From Candidatus Acidiflorens stordalenmirensis (GTDB lineage Bacteria; Acidobacteriota; Terriglobia; Terriglobales; Acidobacteriaceae): a stretch of 43,333 bases of DNA. The first letter of the stretch is position 1. Each line of letters opens with the position of its first letter. Of this stretch, positions 30,894 to 39,151 are shown piece by piece. The notes under the pieces were generated by a model. The model was not told the DNA's origin. It did not search any database and saw only the letters and a program-made list of their open reading frames with translations. A program made the translations under genes and the position numbers. The DNA lies in assembly GCA_003139995.1 (NCBI GenBank), contig PLIC01000139.1, positions 2,110 through 45,442 on the forward strand, given 5' to 3'.

Positions 30894-31392
30894 AGTCATA
30901 GTGGGCGACAAAGCGGGAGGCAAACCACGCCGGCTCGAGCTTGAAAAAGCCGCTGCGGGATGGGAGTGCCGCTTGGACGGGCAACCGATCCATATCGACG
31001 CGGTCATCGCGCGCCGCGACGTTTTGTCCCTCTTGGTCGATGGGCGCGCCTACGAAATCAAGCGCGAGCAGACTGCCACCGATCTCCACATGTGGATCGG
31101 CAGTTCCCGCTTCGCGGTCGAGTTGCGCGATCCGCGTTCCCTGCGCTCGCGCCAGAGAGCTGCCGGAGACGAAAGGGGCCCCAGGAAAATCCTTGCTCCC
31201 ATGCCCGGCCGCATCGTGCGGCTGCTGGCCGCGGAAAATTCCGAAGTCGAAGCCGGCCAGGGCATCGTCGTAGTCGAAGCCATGAAGATGCAAAACGAAA
31301 TCAAGTCGCCGAAAAAAGGAGTCGTGAAAAAAATCTCGGCAACTCTAGGGGCAGCAGTGAATCCCGGCGACGTGTTGGCCATCGTGGAATGA
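30883..31392 (+). CDS. Biotin carboxyl carrier protein
   Basis: The 169-residue product ends in a biotinyl domain with the EAMKMQN motif, whose Lys carries biotin, preceded by ILAPMPGRIVRLLAAENSEVEAGQ. The N-terminal half (VYEVIVGDKAGGKPRRLELEK, then VDGRAYEIKREQTATD) resembles the region linking carboxylase and biotinyl domains in fused alpha subunits. The ATG at 30883 lies inside the end of accC, so translation is probably coupled. A longer frame from 30742 would run antiparallel to sense in accC and is rejected. No carboxyltransferase gene is in the window. Confidence 0.92.
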   Translation: MVYEVIVGDKAGGKPRRLELEKAAAGWECRLDGQPIHIDAVIARRDVLSLLVDGRAYEIKREQTATDLHMWIGSSRFAVELRDPRSLRSRQRAAGDERGPRKILAPMPGRIVRLLAAENSEVEAGQGIVVVEAMKMQNEIKSPKKGVVKKISATLGAAVNPGDVLAIVE

Positions 31393-31453
31393 AGCCGCCA
31401 TTGCGGGGGCGTTCGCGTTCGCGAGCCTGCCTAAGCGAAGTTGTAGGGTCCAA

Positions 31454-31470
31454 GCCGAGCGCCGCTCGGC
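31454..31470. terminator. Hairpin between the converging BCCP and barstar genes
   Basis: GCCGAGC (31454-31460) pairs with GCTCGGC (31464-31470) around GCC, followed by TCCCCTTCT. It may stop transcription from one or both sides. The rest of 31393-31563 shows no gene. Confidence 0.4.
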
Positions 31471-31563
31471 TCCCCTTCTGGCGCCGCAATCCGACACTCC
31501 CTAGCAGGTTGCGGGAAAGCTCAGTTGAAGGGGCCGCGAAGGATATTCGACGGCGATTAACGA

Positions 31564-31983
31564 TCACCACACAAACAATAGATGGATTCTGGCCTTGCGG
31601 TCGAGAGTCGCGAACTGCCACCATTCGGTCAGCATTCCGGCGAGTCGTGCGCCAGTGCGCCACAACTCCTCCGATCCGCGAACCAGAACAACGTGCCTTT
31701 TCGCAGGAACCCATTCGTGGACATCGTCGAGATACTCAAGAAACGCTTCGGCGTTAGGTGCGAATTCTTCATCTCCGTACCACCCCTTGGGTTTCCGCAG
31801 AGCTATTGCGAACGCCCTGAATAAGTCTTCGCGTGACTGTATAGCCGCACCATCGACCTCGAAAACGGCCACATCGTCCTTCAGCAACTCTTCCATTATG
31901 GTTTCAACTTCTTCCGTTTCGCGAAAGTGAACTGAGGGGCGGCCTGCCTCCGCAGTAAGGTCAAAGAAGAGCTGTGTTTTCAT
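31564..31983 (-). CDS. Barstar-like RNase inhibitor family protein
   Basis: The 139-residue product shows the barstar layout: VAVFEVDGAAIQSREDLFRAFAIAL, then PKGWYGDEEFAPNAEAFLEYLDD and HVVLVRGSEELW. Classical barstars plug the active site of barnase-type RNases. No barnase-like RNase gene can be seen nearby, so this is an orphan immunity-type protein or a member recruited to another role. The ATG at 31983 is chosen over an upstream frame to 32076 because the domain begins shortly after it; the ribosome binding site is weak. Confidence 0.78.
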   Translation of the reverse strand: MKTQLFFDLTAEAGRPSVHFRETEEVETIMEELLKDDVAVFEVDGAAIQSREDLFRAFAIALRKPKGWYGDEEFAPNAEAFLEYLDDVHEWVPAKRHVVLVRGSEELWRTGARLAGMLTEWWQFATLDRKARIHLLFVW

Positions 31984-32164
31984 GTTCGAAAGGATACCTG
32001 TTGTAGCAGTCCTTTGCACTACCCAAGGCTTCTCCCAGCCTGCTAGTCCCGCGACCCGCAGGCCAAACCCTCCCACAGCCCCAGCACCTACGTCATCTCA
32101 AGCCAGTCTCGGCCCGCGCGTACCATAGAAGGCAGCAGAAGATAGCAACGGCGGAGGTGTCTTC

Positions 32165-32797
32165 GTGAAGCTGCAGCGGATCATTAGTTTCGCAACCTTG
32201 GCAATCTCGATTCTTACGCTCGTCCTCGTGTTAAAACGGCCCGCGCCGGTTGCACCGGCGCTCGCGCCCGCTGCGGCTGCCGCCAATGCGCAGTCCTTCC
32301 AGGAGAAGGTGAACCAGCTCGCGCAGCCCAAAGTGCCCGGGGAAGGGGAGAGCGAAGTCCGCATAAATTCCGGAGAATTGTCGGCTGCGCTCGCGCAAGC
32401 TGCCGGCCTGCTGCCCTTGGCCGCGCCTGCGAATACTTCCACCAGCTCTTCCCCCAGCTCTACCGCCGCAAGCCCTGCAATGGAGTTCCCCGGCGCGGTT
32501 CCCAATATCAAGGATTACCAGGTCTCCATGGATGGAGACATTGTGCGCGGTCAATTTCTTACCGAGATCGCCGGCAAAGATGTCTACCTCACCCTCGCCG
32601 GACATCTCGGCGCCAAAGATGGTTACGCCACGTTCGACGCCACCGAGGTCAAGATCGGCGATCTTTCGGTGCCCGCTTCGCTGGTCAACGAAGTGTTGCA
32701 GAAGAAACTTGCCGAGCAGCGCGATCAGCTCAAACTGCCGAATAACGTTAAGGACCTCAAGGTCGAAAACGGCGAGCTGGTCTTCGTCGAGAAATAA
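32165..32797 (+). CDS. Membrane-anchored hypothetical protein
   Basis: The 210-residue product has an N-terminal membrane anchor or uncleaved signal (IISFATLAISILTLVLVL), an Ala/Pro/Ser-rich linker to about residue 105, and a C-terminal beta-rich domain (GQFLTEIAGKDVYLTLAGHL, then FDATEVKIGDLSVPASLVNEVLQKKLAEQ). The last part recalls YpmS/DUF2140- or DUF2993-type lipid-associated domains, but I am not sure. The GTG start has GGAGG seven bases upstream. It converges on the peptidase gene. Function unknown. Confidence 0.75.
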   Translation: MKLQRIISFATLAISILTLVLVLKRPAPVAPALAPAAAAANAQSFQEKVNQLAQPKVPGEGESEVRINSGELSAALAQAAGLLPLAAPANTSTSSSPSSTAASPAMEFPGAVPNIKDYQVSMDGDIVRGQFLTEIAGKDVYLTLAGHLGAKDGYATFDATEVKIGDLSVPASLVNEVLQKKLAEQRDQLKLPNNVKDLKVENGELVFVEK

Positions 32798-32842
32798 CGT
32801 CATAGAGCCGACATCCACAGCCCGCAGTGCGTGATCGGAATC

Positions 32843-34315
32843 TCAGTTCTTCGCTGCGGCTTCGCGATACCTTTCGACGATTTCCTGAATTGAGGCATCA
32901 CCCACTAGAAGGTCGGAGGATTCGGCGCCGAAGATCCATTCTTTGAAGAAGCGAGATAAATCGCGCTTCGAGACGCTCTCGGCAACGCTTTGGAAATCGC
33001 TGAAGCCGGCCGGGCGCTCAGAAAATTCCGCCATAGAGGTCTGAATAATCCGGTTGAATCCTTCGTCGCCGACAATCTGGTTCAGGACATACAGCGACCA
33101 CGCACCTTTCGTATAGGAATTGTCGCCGAGTTCTTCTTTTCCGTACTCCGAAATTGGGGTCGTCGCATTGCGCGAATTCTTTCTTGCCTCGCTCCGGAAG
33201 CGCTCGCGGTATCTCGCCATGCGATCGTCGAAGGCCTTCTGCCCCGCGAATTCGCGCAGGGCGATTGCCTCGAAATAGGAGGCAAAAGCCTCGTCGAACC
33301 AGCGCGTGCGCCGCACCTCGGGCTTTGCTTTCATGTTCCAGGAGTGCCCGATTTCGTGATAAAGCTCGTGCGTGCGCTTCGGGTCCTTGAAGGCCCCCGC
33401 GTCTTGCAGGATGTAAAAATCAGACGCCTGCGAACCCGAGCCTTCTGGGATTTCAATCACCGTGTAGGCGGTCGCCCTCTTCGAAGGCCCGAACCGAAGC
33501 GTGTAGAACTCGGTCACCCTCTGCATCTCCTTCAGGAGATTCCCGGCGCCGGCTTCATCCTCCGGTAGCGCGTAGACAACGAGGTTCCCCGCATCATTCT
33601 TCAGCACTTTGAACTTTGCTGCGGCGATGTCCATCCGCCACGTCGGCACGCGGCTCGCGAACCGGAACGTTTCCGTGCCATCGCCCACGGACACCTCAAC
33701 CGGCAGCCCGCCACACGCCACGATCATGCTGGTCGGGGCTGTGATCTCCAATTCGTAAGTGAAAAGGGTGTCGTACGCGGCGAAAAGGCTCTGGGACGAC
33801 GGCCCCGCGAGCATCGGGTAGGCCAGCGCGTCCGGGCGAAGCAGCGTGTAATCTTCCCCGATATGGTCCAACACGTAACCCATCACCTCGCGGTACCCGA
33901 AGATCGCGCCGCTATACTTCAACGTGATGCGCGTCGTGCCGCCGGGCGGCAGCGGTTCACGCAACGTGAGAGTCACTAAATTTACCTGCCAGTTTTTCTC
34001 GTCGGACATGGAAACGACCGCTTGGCGGAACGCAAGCGCCGCCCCCTTTTCATCCTGGGCAGCGTCCACGGCTAGCAAGCGGTACAGAAGAAACGGAATC
34101 TCTCGCTGTGGCTCGGCGTTCGGATTGGAGAGGGTGATCTGAGCGCTCGCCGTCAAATGCTCCTCGGCGGGATTGATGCGCACGCGCAACTCGTAGCGCG
34201 TTACCTTCGCAAGATCCCCACTTGCCGCGACGCGTTGGCCCCACAGCTGCCTGGGGATTGTCGGGAAAAGCAAGACTGGAATCAGCAAGGCGATTCCACT
34301 CCTGGAAATTGACAT
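32843..34315 (-). CDS. M1-like zinc metallopeptidase, exported
   Basis: The 490-residue product has an N-terminal signal segment (SGIALLIPVLLFPTI), a beta-rich M1-type N-domain, and the zinc motif HEIGH (H320, E321, H324) followed by WFDEAFASYFE with E342 as the third ligand. Seventeen residues separate the second His and the Glu, one fewer than the usual M1 spacing. The classical GAMEN exopeptidase motif is not seen; GSGSQASDF stands near its place, so the substrate may not be free peptide N-termini. The ATG at 34315 is 213 bases from the divergent regulator gene. Confidence 0.87.
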   Translation of the reverse strand: MSISRSGIALLIPVLLFPTIPRQLWGQRVAASGDLAKVTRYELRVRINPAEEHLTASAQITLSNPNAEPQREIPFLLYRLLAVDAAQDEKGAALAFRQAVVSMSDEKNWQVNLVTLTLREPLPPGGTTRITLKYSGAIFGYREVMGYVLDHIGEDYTLLRPDALAYPMLAGPSSQSLFAAYDTLFTYELEITAPTSMIVACGGLPVEVSVGDGTETFRFASRVPTWRMDIAAAKFKVLKNDAGNLVVYALPEDEAGAGNLLKEMQRVTEFYTLRFGPSKRATAYTVIEIPEGSGSQASDFYILQDAGAFKDPKRTHELYHEIGHSWNMKAKPEVRRTRWFDEAFASYFEAIALREFAGQKAFDDRMARYRERFRSEARKNSRNATTPISEYGKEELGDNSYTKGAWSLYVLNQIVGDEGFNRIIQTSMAEFSERPAGFSDFQSVAESVSKRDLSRFFKEWIFGAESSDLLVGDASIQEIVERYREAAAKN

Positions 34316-34485
34316 GAAGATCCTCCGTTAACTCGGACGATTGAGATCCTAGTGGTGAGCACTGTTCTCGCCATTCTGGTTGGAAATGACAACCGGCAGA
34401 AAATGCCCGCCACCTACAAAATCATCCGCTTGTAAAGCAAAATTTGCCACTCGTGCTACACGATGGGTTCCTTCCGAAAGAGTCT

Positions 34486-34514
34486 TCTAATCTCCATCTA
34501 ATCTCGTTCTAATC
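34486..34514 (+). promoter_or_regulatory. Three TCTAATC direct repeats at 11-bp spacing
   Basis: TCTAATC occurs at 34486, 34497 and 34508, exactly 11 bases apart, and ends 13 bases before the ATG at 34528. Seven-base direct repeats with four-base gaps are the arrangement bound by OmpR/PhoB-type regulators. The ATG has no Shine-Dalgarno sequence. The rest of 34316-34527 has no gene. Confidence 0.55.
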
Positions 34515-34527
34515 GCACTCGTTTCAA

Positions 34528-35721
34528 ATGGACGTTATGACGAGTTACCCGATCCCGTCCAACTATGCCGACCACATTCTCGTGGCCAGCCCCAGTACCG
34601 TCGTGCGCCAGCGCGTCCTCGAAAGTCTGCGTTCTCCCCGCCGCTGCTTCGCACAGGCCACCGGCGGGGCCGAAGCCCTAGTCCATTTGGAGAGCGGCTT
34701 CTGGCAGGTGCTCTTTCTCGATCGCCGCCTGCCCGACCTCGACGCCGAGGAGCTGAGCCAGACCGTGCGTCAGCGCTTTCCCGGAATCGACGTCGTGCTG
34801 CTCGATCCGGAGGTCGATCCAAAGAGCGATGCCGAAGAAAGACCGCTTCTGGAAATGTGGCCCGTCGTGTCCCAGGACGAAGAAAGAGAAAAGGACAAGG
34901 GAAAGGACGAAGACAACGTTCTCCCCGGTGCCCAGTCCATTCTCGAAGCTCCCTTGCCCGGAATGATCGGCAACTCACGCATCATGCAACCCGTGTATCG
35001 TCTGGCGCGGCTGCTGGCGTCGCGCAACACCACCGTCCTAATCGCCGGCCCGACCGGCTGCGGCAAGGAAATCGTTGCCCGCGCCATTCATCATTTGAGT
35101 CCGCGCTCCGGGCGCGCGTTCGCGGTCGTCAATTGCGCCGCCATTCCCGAGACCCTGCTCGAAGCTGAACTCTTCGGATACGCCCGCGGCGCTTTCACCG
35201 GAGCCATGCAATCCTATGCGGGAAGAATCCAAACAGCGCAGGGAGGCACGCTCTTCCTCGACGAAATCGGCGAGATGCCGCTGAGCCTCCAGCCCAAGCT
35301 GCTCCGTTTTCTGGAGCAGAAAGAATTGCAGCGCCTGGGCAGCGCCGAAGTCGTGCGCGTGGACGCCCGCGTCATCTCCGCCACCAACGCGCACCTGCTC
35401 ACCCTCGTACGGGAGGGAAAGTTCCGCGAAGATTTGTACTACCGCCTCTGCGCCTTCCCCATGGAAATTCCGCCGTTGCGCGAGCGGCCCGAAGATATCG
35501 GGCAACTGGCCGCGCACTTTCTCGAAAAATATGCATTGCGCCTGCCCGCCCCGCAATTGTCCGCCCCTGCGCTGCAACTGCTGAAAACGCAGCCTTGGCC
35601 AGGGAACATTCGCGAACTGCAAAACGCGATCGAGCGCGCGCTGATCCTCTCCGAAGACCAAGCCGTGATTCGCCCCGAGCATCTGTTGCTCTCGGACTCC
35701 AGCTTTCGCAGTTCGCATTAG
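34528..35721 (+). CDS. Sigma-54-dependent activator without a DNA-binding domain
   Basis: The 397-residue product has a receiver-like domain (residues 15-110) and a complete sigma-54 AAA+ domain: Walker A GPTGCGKE, GAFTGA for contacting sigma-54, Walker B-like LFLDEIGEMP and the PWPGNIRELQNAIERAL helix. It ends right after the AAA+ domain, with no Fis-type helix-turn-helix, as in the FlgR proteins of epsilonproteobacteria. The receiver has the acceptor-position D65 but lacks the paired acidic residues (SPS stands there), so phosphorylation is doubtful. Position upstream of flgB suggests it regulates flagellar genes from solution. Confidence 0.88.
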   Translation: MDVMTSYPIPSNYADHILVASPSTVVRQRVLESLRSPRRCFAQATGGAEALVHLESGFWQVLFLDRRLPDLDAEELSQTVRQRFPGIDVVLLDPEVDPKSDAEERPLLEMWPVVSQDEEREKDKGKDEDNVLPGAQSILEAPLPGMIGNSRIMQPVYRLARLLASRNTTVLIAGPTGCGKEIVARAIHHLSPRSGRAFAVVNCAAIPETLLEAELFGYARGAFTGAMQSYAGRIQTAQGGTLFLDEIGEMPLSLQPKLLRFLEQKELQRLGSAEVVRVDARVISATNAHLLTLVREGKFREDLYYRLCAFPMEIPPLRERPEDIGQLAAHFLEKYALRLPAPQLSAPALQLLKTQPWPGNIRELQNAIERALILSEDQAVIRPEHLLLSDSSFRSSH

Positions 35722-35732
35722 AGCTGGTGGAA

Positions 35733-35754
35733 GGACGGGCGTCCTCGCCCGTCC
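35733..35754 (+). repeat. GGACGGGCG hairpin (dispersed repeat or terminator)
   Basis: GGACGGGCG (35733-35741) pairs with CGCCCGTCC (35746-35754) around TCCT, 12 bases after the regulator stop. It is a near copy of the hairpin at 29156-29179. Confidence 0.7.
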
Positions 35755-35771
35755 AAGGCCTAAATCGACGC

Positions 35772-35862
35772 TGTCATCCTGAGCGAAGCGAGGGACCTAT
35801 GGATTTGAATCCGCTCCAATGCATAGGTATTTCCCCTTCGGCTACGCTCAGGGTCAAGATGC
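35772..35862. repeat. TGTCATCCTGAGCG-type inverted intergenic repeat
   Basis: TGTCATCCTGAGCG (35772-35785) faces CGCTCAGGGTCAAGATG (35845-35861), with a second inverted pair ACCTATG (35795-35801) and CATAGGT (35822-35828) inside. A single arm of the same type lies at 5599-5618. It is a dispersed intergenic repeat; the rest of 35863-35994 shows no gene. Confidence 0.6.
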
Positions 35863-35994
35863 ACTCCAAATTTATGTCGCGAATTTACGGAACATACCCA
35901 GATCGAACAATAGGTCGTCTGCATACGTACTCGGCATAAGAGCGATCTAAGGCAAATTGTGCCGGGGTGGCATCGCCGTTGCAACGTGATCCGC

Positions 35995-37392
35995 ATGTCC
36001 ACCACTTTTCCAACACCGCGAGATCCCGCGCGCGACCCCGAGCATCCGCTGGCCCGCGCCTTTGCCTCGTTCACCGAGGCGGCGGGTTCGCTCGAGCGCA
36101 CCTATGGGCAACTGCAAGGGCAGGTCGCTCATCTCCGCCAGGAACTCGAAGTCACGAACCGAGACCTGGCGACGAGTCTCGAGGAAAACCACCGCATCCG
36201 CGAACGCCTGCGCCGCATTCTGGAAGGCTTGCCGTGCGGCGTTCTGGTGATCGAAGCCGGAGATCGGATTTCGACTCTCAATCCCGAGGCGGCGCGACTG
36301 CTCGGCGGCAGCTTCGAATCGGCGGACGCGTTGCCCGCCGTGCTCTCTGCGGCGCTCGACCGGGCGCGCCAGACCGGCGAAGAGCCGGAATTACCGCTCG
36401 CTGGTTTCGAGCAGTCCGCTTTAGATTTAGACCAGTTTTCTTCGAACCAGCCCTCTTCGAATCAAATCAAGTCCGTCTGGGTCGCCATCCGCCACGCCTG
36501 GCTGGAGCAAAGTCAGGCTCGTGCCACTTCGGTGTTTATCCTGCGCGATGTCAGCGAGGCGAAGAAGCTCGAACACGATCGCGAGCATTTGCGAAAGCAG
36601 CAGGCTCTGGTTGAGATGTCGGCCCTGCTCGCGCATGAAATCCGCAATCCCCTGGGCAGCCTCGAACTTTTCGCCGGACTCTTAGCCGAGGCCAATCTCG
36701 AAGGCGAAAGCCGCCGCTGGATCGAACACGTCCAGGCCGGTCTGCGCACGCTTTCCGCCACCGTCAACAATGTGCTTCACCTGCACAACACGCCCCAGCC
36801 TGAACTCGCCACAACCGACGCGGGCCAGCTCCTCGACTGGGCGTACGATTTTCTGCTGCCGCTCGCCAAGCAGGCGCGCGTCGAAATGCAAATCATCAAC
36901 GGCCTCAATGGCGTCACCATTCATGCCGACCGGCACAGCCTCGAGCAGGTGCTGCTTAATCTCGCGCTCAACGCCTTTCGCTTCATGCCGGACGGCGGAT
37001 GGCTCTCGATTCGCGGCATCGACTGCGCCTCGCGCGAGGACATGGAAAGCGGCGGCGTCGAAATTGTGGTGCGTGACACCGGGCCGGGCATTGCGCCGGA
37101 CGACCTGCCGCGCATCTTTGAAGCGGGATTCAGCACCCGGCCCGGCAGCTCCGGCCTCGGACTCGCCGTCTGCCGCCGCATTCTCGAACAGCACGGAGGC
37201 TCGATTTTGGTCGAGAGCCGCCCCGGTCACGGCGCCACCTTCCGGCTCCGCCTTCCCCACAATGGAGCGTCGGCGGCGGCTGGAACCGGACAGTCGTCCG
37301 AAGACTCATCCGAAAACTTATCCGAAGATTCGTCCGGACATTCATCCGAACAAGTTGCCGAACCTGCCGCCGCATCTGGAGCCCAGCCATGA
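35995..37392 (+). CDS. PAS-domain sensor histidine kinase (FlrB/FleS-like)
   Basis: This 465-residue soluble kinase has an N-terminal coiled coil, a PAS domain (GVLVIEAGDRISTLNPEAARLLG), a dimerisation/phosphoacceptor motif LLAHEIRNPLGSLELF with His214, and a HATPase domain with DTGPGIAPDDLPRIFEAGFS and GSSGLGLAVCRRILEQHGG. No membrane segment is seen, as in FlrB/FleS. The PAS-to-kinase part holds a repeated SSNQ linker, and the C-terminal tail is a five-fold repeat of SSED-like units. It overlaps the response regulator by ATGA. An upstream GTG at 35959 is an alternative start. Confidence 0.88.
   Translation: MSTTFPTPRDPARDPEHPLARAFASFTEAAGSLERTYGQLQGQVAHLRQELEVTNRDLATSLEENHRIRERLRRILEGLPCGVLVIEAGDRISTLNPEAARLLGGSFESADALPAVLSAALDRARQTGEEPELPLAGFEQSALDLDQFSSNQPSSNQIKSVWVAIRHAWLEQSQARATSVFILRDVSEAKKLEHDREHLRKQQALVEMSALLAHEIRNPLGSLELFAGLLAEANLEGESRRWIEHVQAGLRTLSATVNNVLHLHNTPQPELATTDAGQLLDWAYDFLLPLAKQARVEMQIINGLNGVTIHADRHSLEQVLLNLALNAFRFMPDGGWLSIRGIDCASREDMESGGVEIVVRDTGPGIAPDDLPRIFEAGFSTRPGSSGLGLAVCRRILEQHGGSILVESRPGHGATFRLRLPHNGASAAAGTGQSSEDSSENLSEDSSGHSSEQVAEPAAASGAQP
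37294..37353 (+). repeat. 12-bp tandem repeat, five units, in the kinase C-terminus
   Basis: Five consecutive 12-base units related to TCATCCGAAGAC encode SSED, SSEN, LSED, SSGH and SSEQ. The unit is a multiple of three, so unit number can change without frameshift. Confidence 0.8.
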
Positions 37393-38798
37393 AGCGCCTC
37401 CTTATCGCCGACGACGATGCCGGCATGCGTGCCGCTCTCGAAGCCCGCTTCCGGCGCCGCGGGTGGCTGGTTGATGTCGCCGTGAATGGCGCCGAAGCGC
37501 TGGCGAAGTTTCGCGCCGGCTTGCATTCGCTCGTGATCACCGACGTGCGCATGCCGGGCCGCGACGGCTTCGAGCTGATGCGCGAGGTGCAAACCTCGTC
37601 GGCGCGCACGGCTGTGATCCTGCTGACCGCCTATGGTTGCGTGCCGGATGCGGTCGAGGCCATGCGCAACGGGGCTTGCGACTACCTGGTCAAACCGGTC
37701 TGCTTCGAAAAACTCGAGCTCGCCGTGGAGCAGGTGTTGCGCCGCGCCGAGGAATTTGGCAAAGATACCGAAACGCTCATCGGCCACTCGCCGGCTTGGG
37801 AGCAGGCGCTCGATCGCGCGCGGCAAGCGGCCTCGACCGATGCCGACGTTCTGATCGAGGCCGAAAGCGGCACCGGCAAAGAGTTGATCGCCCGCCTCAT
37901 TCACCGCCTCAGCCGCCGCAAATCGGGACCGTTTGTCGCGCTGAACTGCACCGCGTTTCCCGAAACCCTGCTCGAAAGCGAATTGTTTGGACACGCCCGC
38001 GGCGCCTTCACCGGGGCCGTTGGCGCCCGGCCCGGCAAGTTCGAAACGGCCAGCGGAGGCACCTTGCTGCTCGATGAGGTGGGAGAGATGCCGCTGGCGC
38101 TGCAGCCGAAACTGCTGCGCGCCCTGCAGGAGCGCGAGTTCGACCGCCTGGGATCGAACCAGACCGTGCGCGTCGATATCCGCGTCATCGCGACCAGCAA
38201 CCGTCCGCTTGAAACCGCCGTCGCCGAAGGCCGTTTCCGCGCCGATCTTTACTATCGCCTTAACGTGATTCCGATTTCCCTGCCGCCGCTGCGCGACCGC
38301 GCGGGCGACATTCCAGAGCTGGCCGAGTATTTTGCCGGGCTCTATGCTCCATCCGAAAACCCCGGGACCCAAGCCCGCTTATCCCGGGAACTGGTGGTTC
38401 GTCTCGAAGAGCACGCCTGGCCGGGCAATGTGCGCGAGCTGGCGAACTTCGTGCGGCGGGCTGTAGCGTTGTCGCGCGGCGGCGAGATCGGCGTCGAAGC
38501 CTTCGATCACGGAAAAATCTTGCACGGAAAAATTTTGTCCCGCCCCGAGCGCTCCCCGGAGTGGAAACCCGGCCTCTCGCTCGGCGAAATGGAGCGCCAG
38601 CTTTTTGCCATGACTCTCGAATCCACCGGCGGCAACCGGGCGCGGGCGGCCGAGTTGCTAGGCGTGAGTTTGCGCACGGTGCGCAACAAAGTCCGCGAAT
38701 TTGGACTGCCTCCGCGGGATAACTATCGCAACGGCCTTCGAAACAACGGTCTTCGAAACAACGATCTTCCAAATAACAAGGAGCAACCATGTCCATGA
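37389..38798 (+). CDS. Sigma-54-dependent response regulator (FlrC/NtrC-like)
   Basis: The 469-residue product has a full receiver (acidic D8-D10, acceptor D52 in VITDVRMPGRDG, the KPV Lys near residue 104), a sigma-54 AAA+ domain (ESGTGKELIAR, GAFTGA, LLLDEVGEMP, AWPGNVRELANFV) and a Fis-type helix-turn-helix (GGNRARAAELLGVSLRTVRNKVREFGL). It forms a translationally coupled pair with the preceding kinase and should switch on sigma-54 flagellar promoters. Its C-terminus holds a 15-base tandem repeat (NGLRN-type) and overlaps flgB by ten bases. Confidence 0.93.
   Translation: MKRLLIADDDAGMRAALEARFRRRGWLVDVAVNGAEALAKFRAGLHSLVITDVRMPGRDGFELMREVQTSSARTAVILLTAYGCVPDAVEAMRNGACDYLVKPVCFEKLELAVEQVLRRAEEFGKDTETLIGHSPAWEQALDRARQAASTDADVLIEAESGTGKELIARLIHRLSRRKSGPFVALNCTAFPETLLESELFGHARGAFTGAVGARPGKFETASGGTLLLDEVGEMPLALQPKLLRALQEREFDRLGSNQTVRVDIRVIATSNRPLETAVAEGRFRADLYYRLNVIPISLPPLRDRAGDIPELAEYFAGLYAPSENPGTQARLSRELVVRLEEHAWPGNVRELANFVRRAVALSRGGEIGVEAFDHGKILHGKILSRPERSPEWKPGLSLGEMERQLFAMTLESTGGNRARAAELLGVSLRTVRNKVREFGLPPRDNYRNGLRNNGLRNNDLPNNKEQPCP
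38730..38774 (+). repeat. 15-bp tandem repeat, three units, at the end of the response regulator
   Basis: Three units related to AACGGTCTTCGAAAC lie at 38730-38744, 38745-38759 and 38760-38774 and encode NGLRN, NGLRN, NDLPN. The array ends five bases before the AAGGAG that serves flgB, so copy number changes would not move that site relative to flgB. Confidence 0.8.
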
Positions 38799-39151
38799 TC
38801 GATACCCCGCTGATGCGTGGTCTGGAGCGCGTGCTCGACGTGAGCGCGCTCCGTCATCAGGTGATTGCCTCGAATCTTGCCAACGTCGATACCCCGGGAT
38901 ACCGCACCCGCGATCTGCGTCCGTTCGCCGGCGAAATCGAGCAGGCCATGGCCGGCGACGAGCCGTCGTTCACTCCGGTCGCGCATGAAATCTCCGGACT
39001 GCTCGAGCGTCCCGACGGAAACAATGTCTCAGTCGAGCGCGAATCGCTGCTCTTGGCCCAGAACCAATTACGCTTTCAGGTGGCCGTGCAGTTCTTGAAA
39101 GCCGAGTTTCACCGTCTGTCCAGCGCTATCAGTGGAGGGAGTGCGTCATGA
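38789..39151 (+). CDS. flgB: Flagellar basal-body rod protein FlgB
   Basis: FlgB is the first proximal rod component, exported through the flagellar secretion system. The 120-residue product has the typical ALRHQVIASNLANVDTPGYRTRDL N-terminal motif and the C-terminal LLLAQNQLRFQVAVQFLKAEFHRL helix. Length is close to the family norm. AAGGAG precedes the ATG, and the gene overlaps the response regulator by ten bases and the next gene by four. With the downstream genes truncated and fused, it cannot build a rod unless other copies exist. Confidence 0.92.
   Translation: MSMIDTPLMRGLERVLDVSALRHQVIASNLANVDTPGYRTRDLRPFAGEIEQAMAGDEPSFTPVAHEISGLLERPDGNNVSVERESLLLAQNQLRFQVAVQFLKAEFHRLSSAISGGSAS

Noticed and set aside
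31564-32164. A barnase-barstar toxin-antitoxin pair
   Set aside because: No RNase-like ORF was found on either strand next to the barstar-like gene.
34436-34449. Sigma-54-like TGGCA...TTGCT on the minus strand upstream of the M1 peptidase
   Set aside because: The GG and GC doublets are eight bases apart instead of ten, so it does not meet the -24/-12 spacing.
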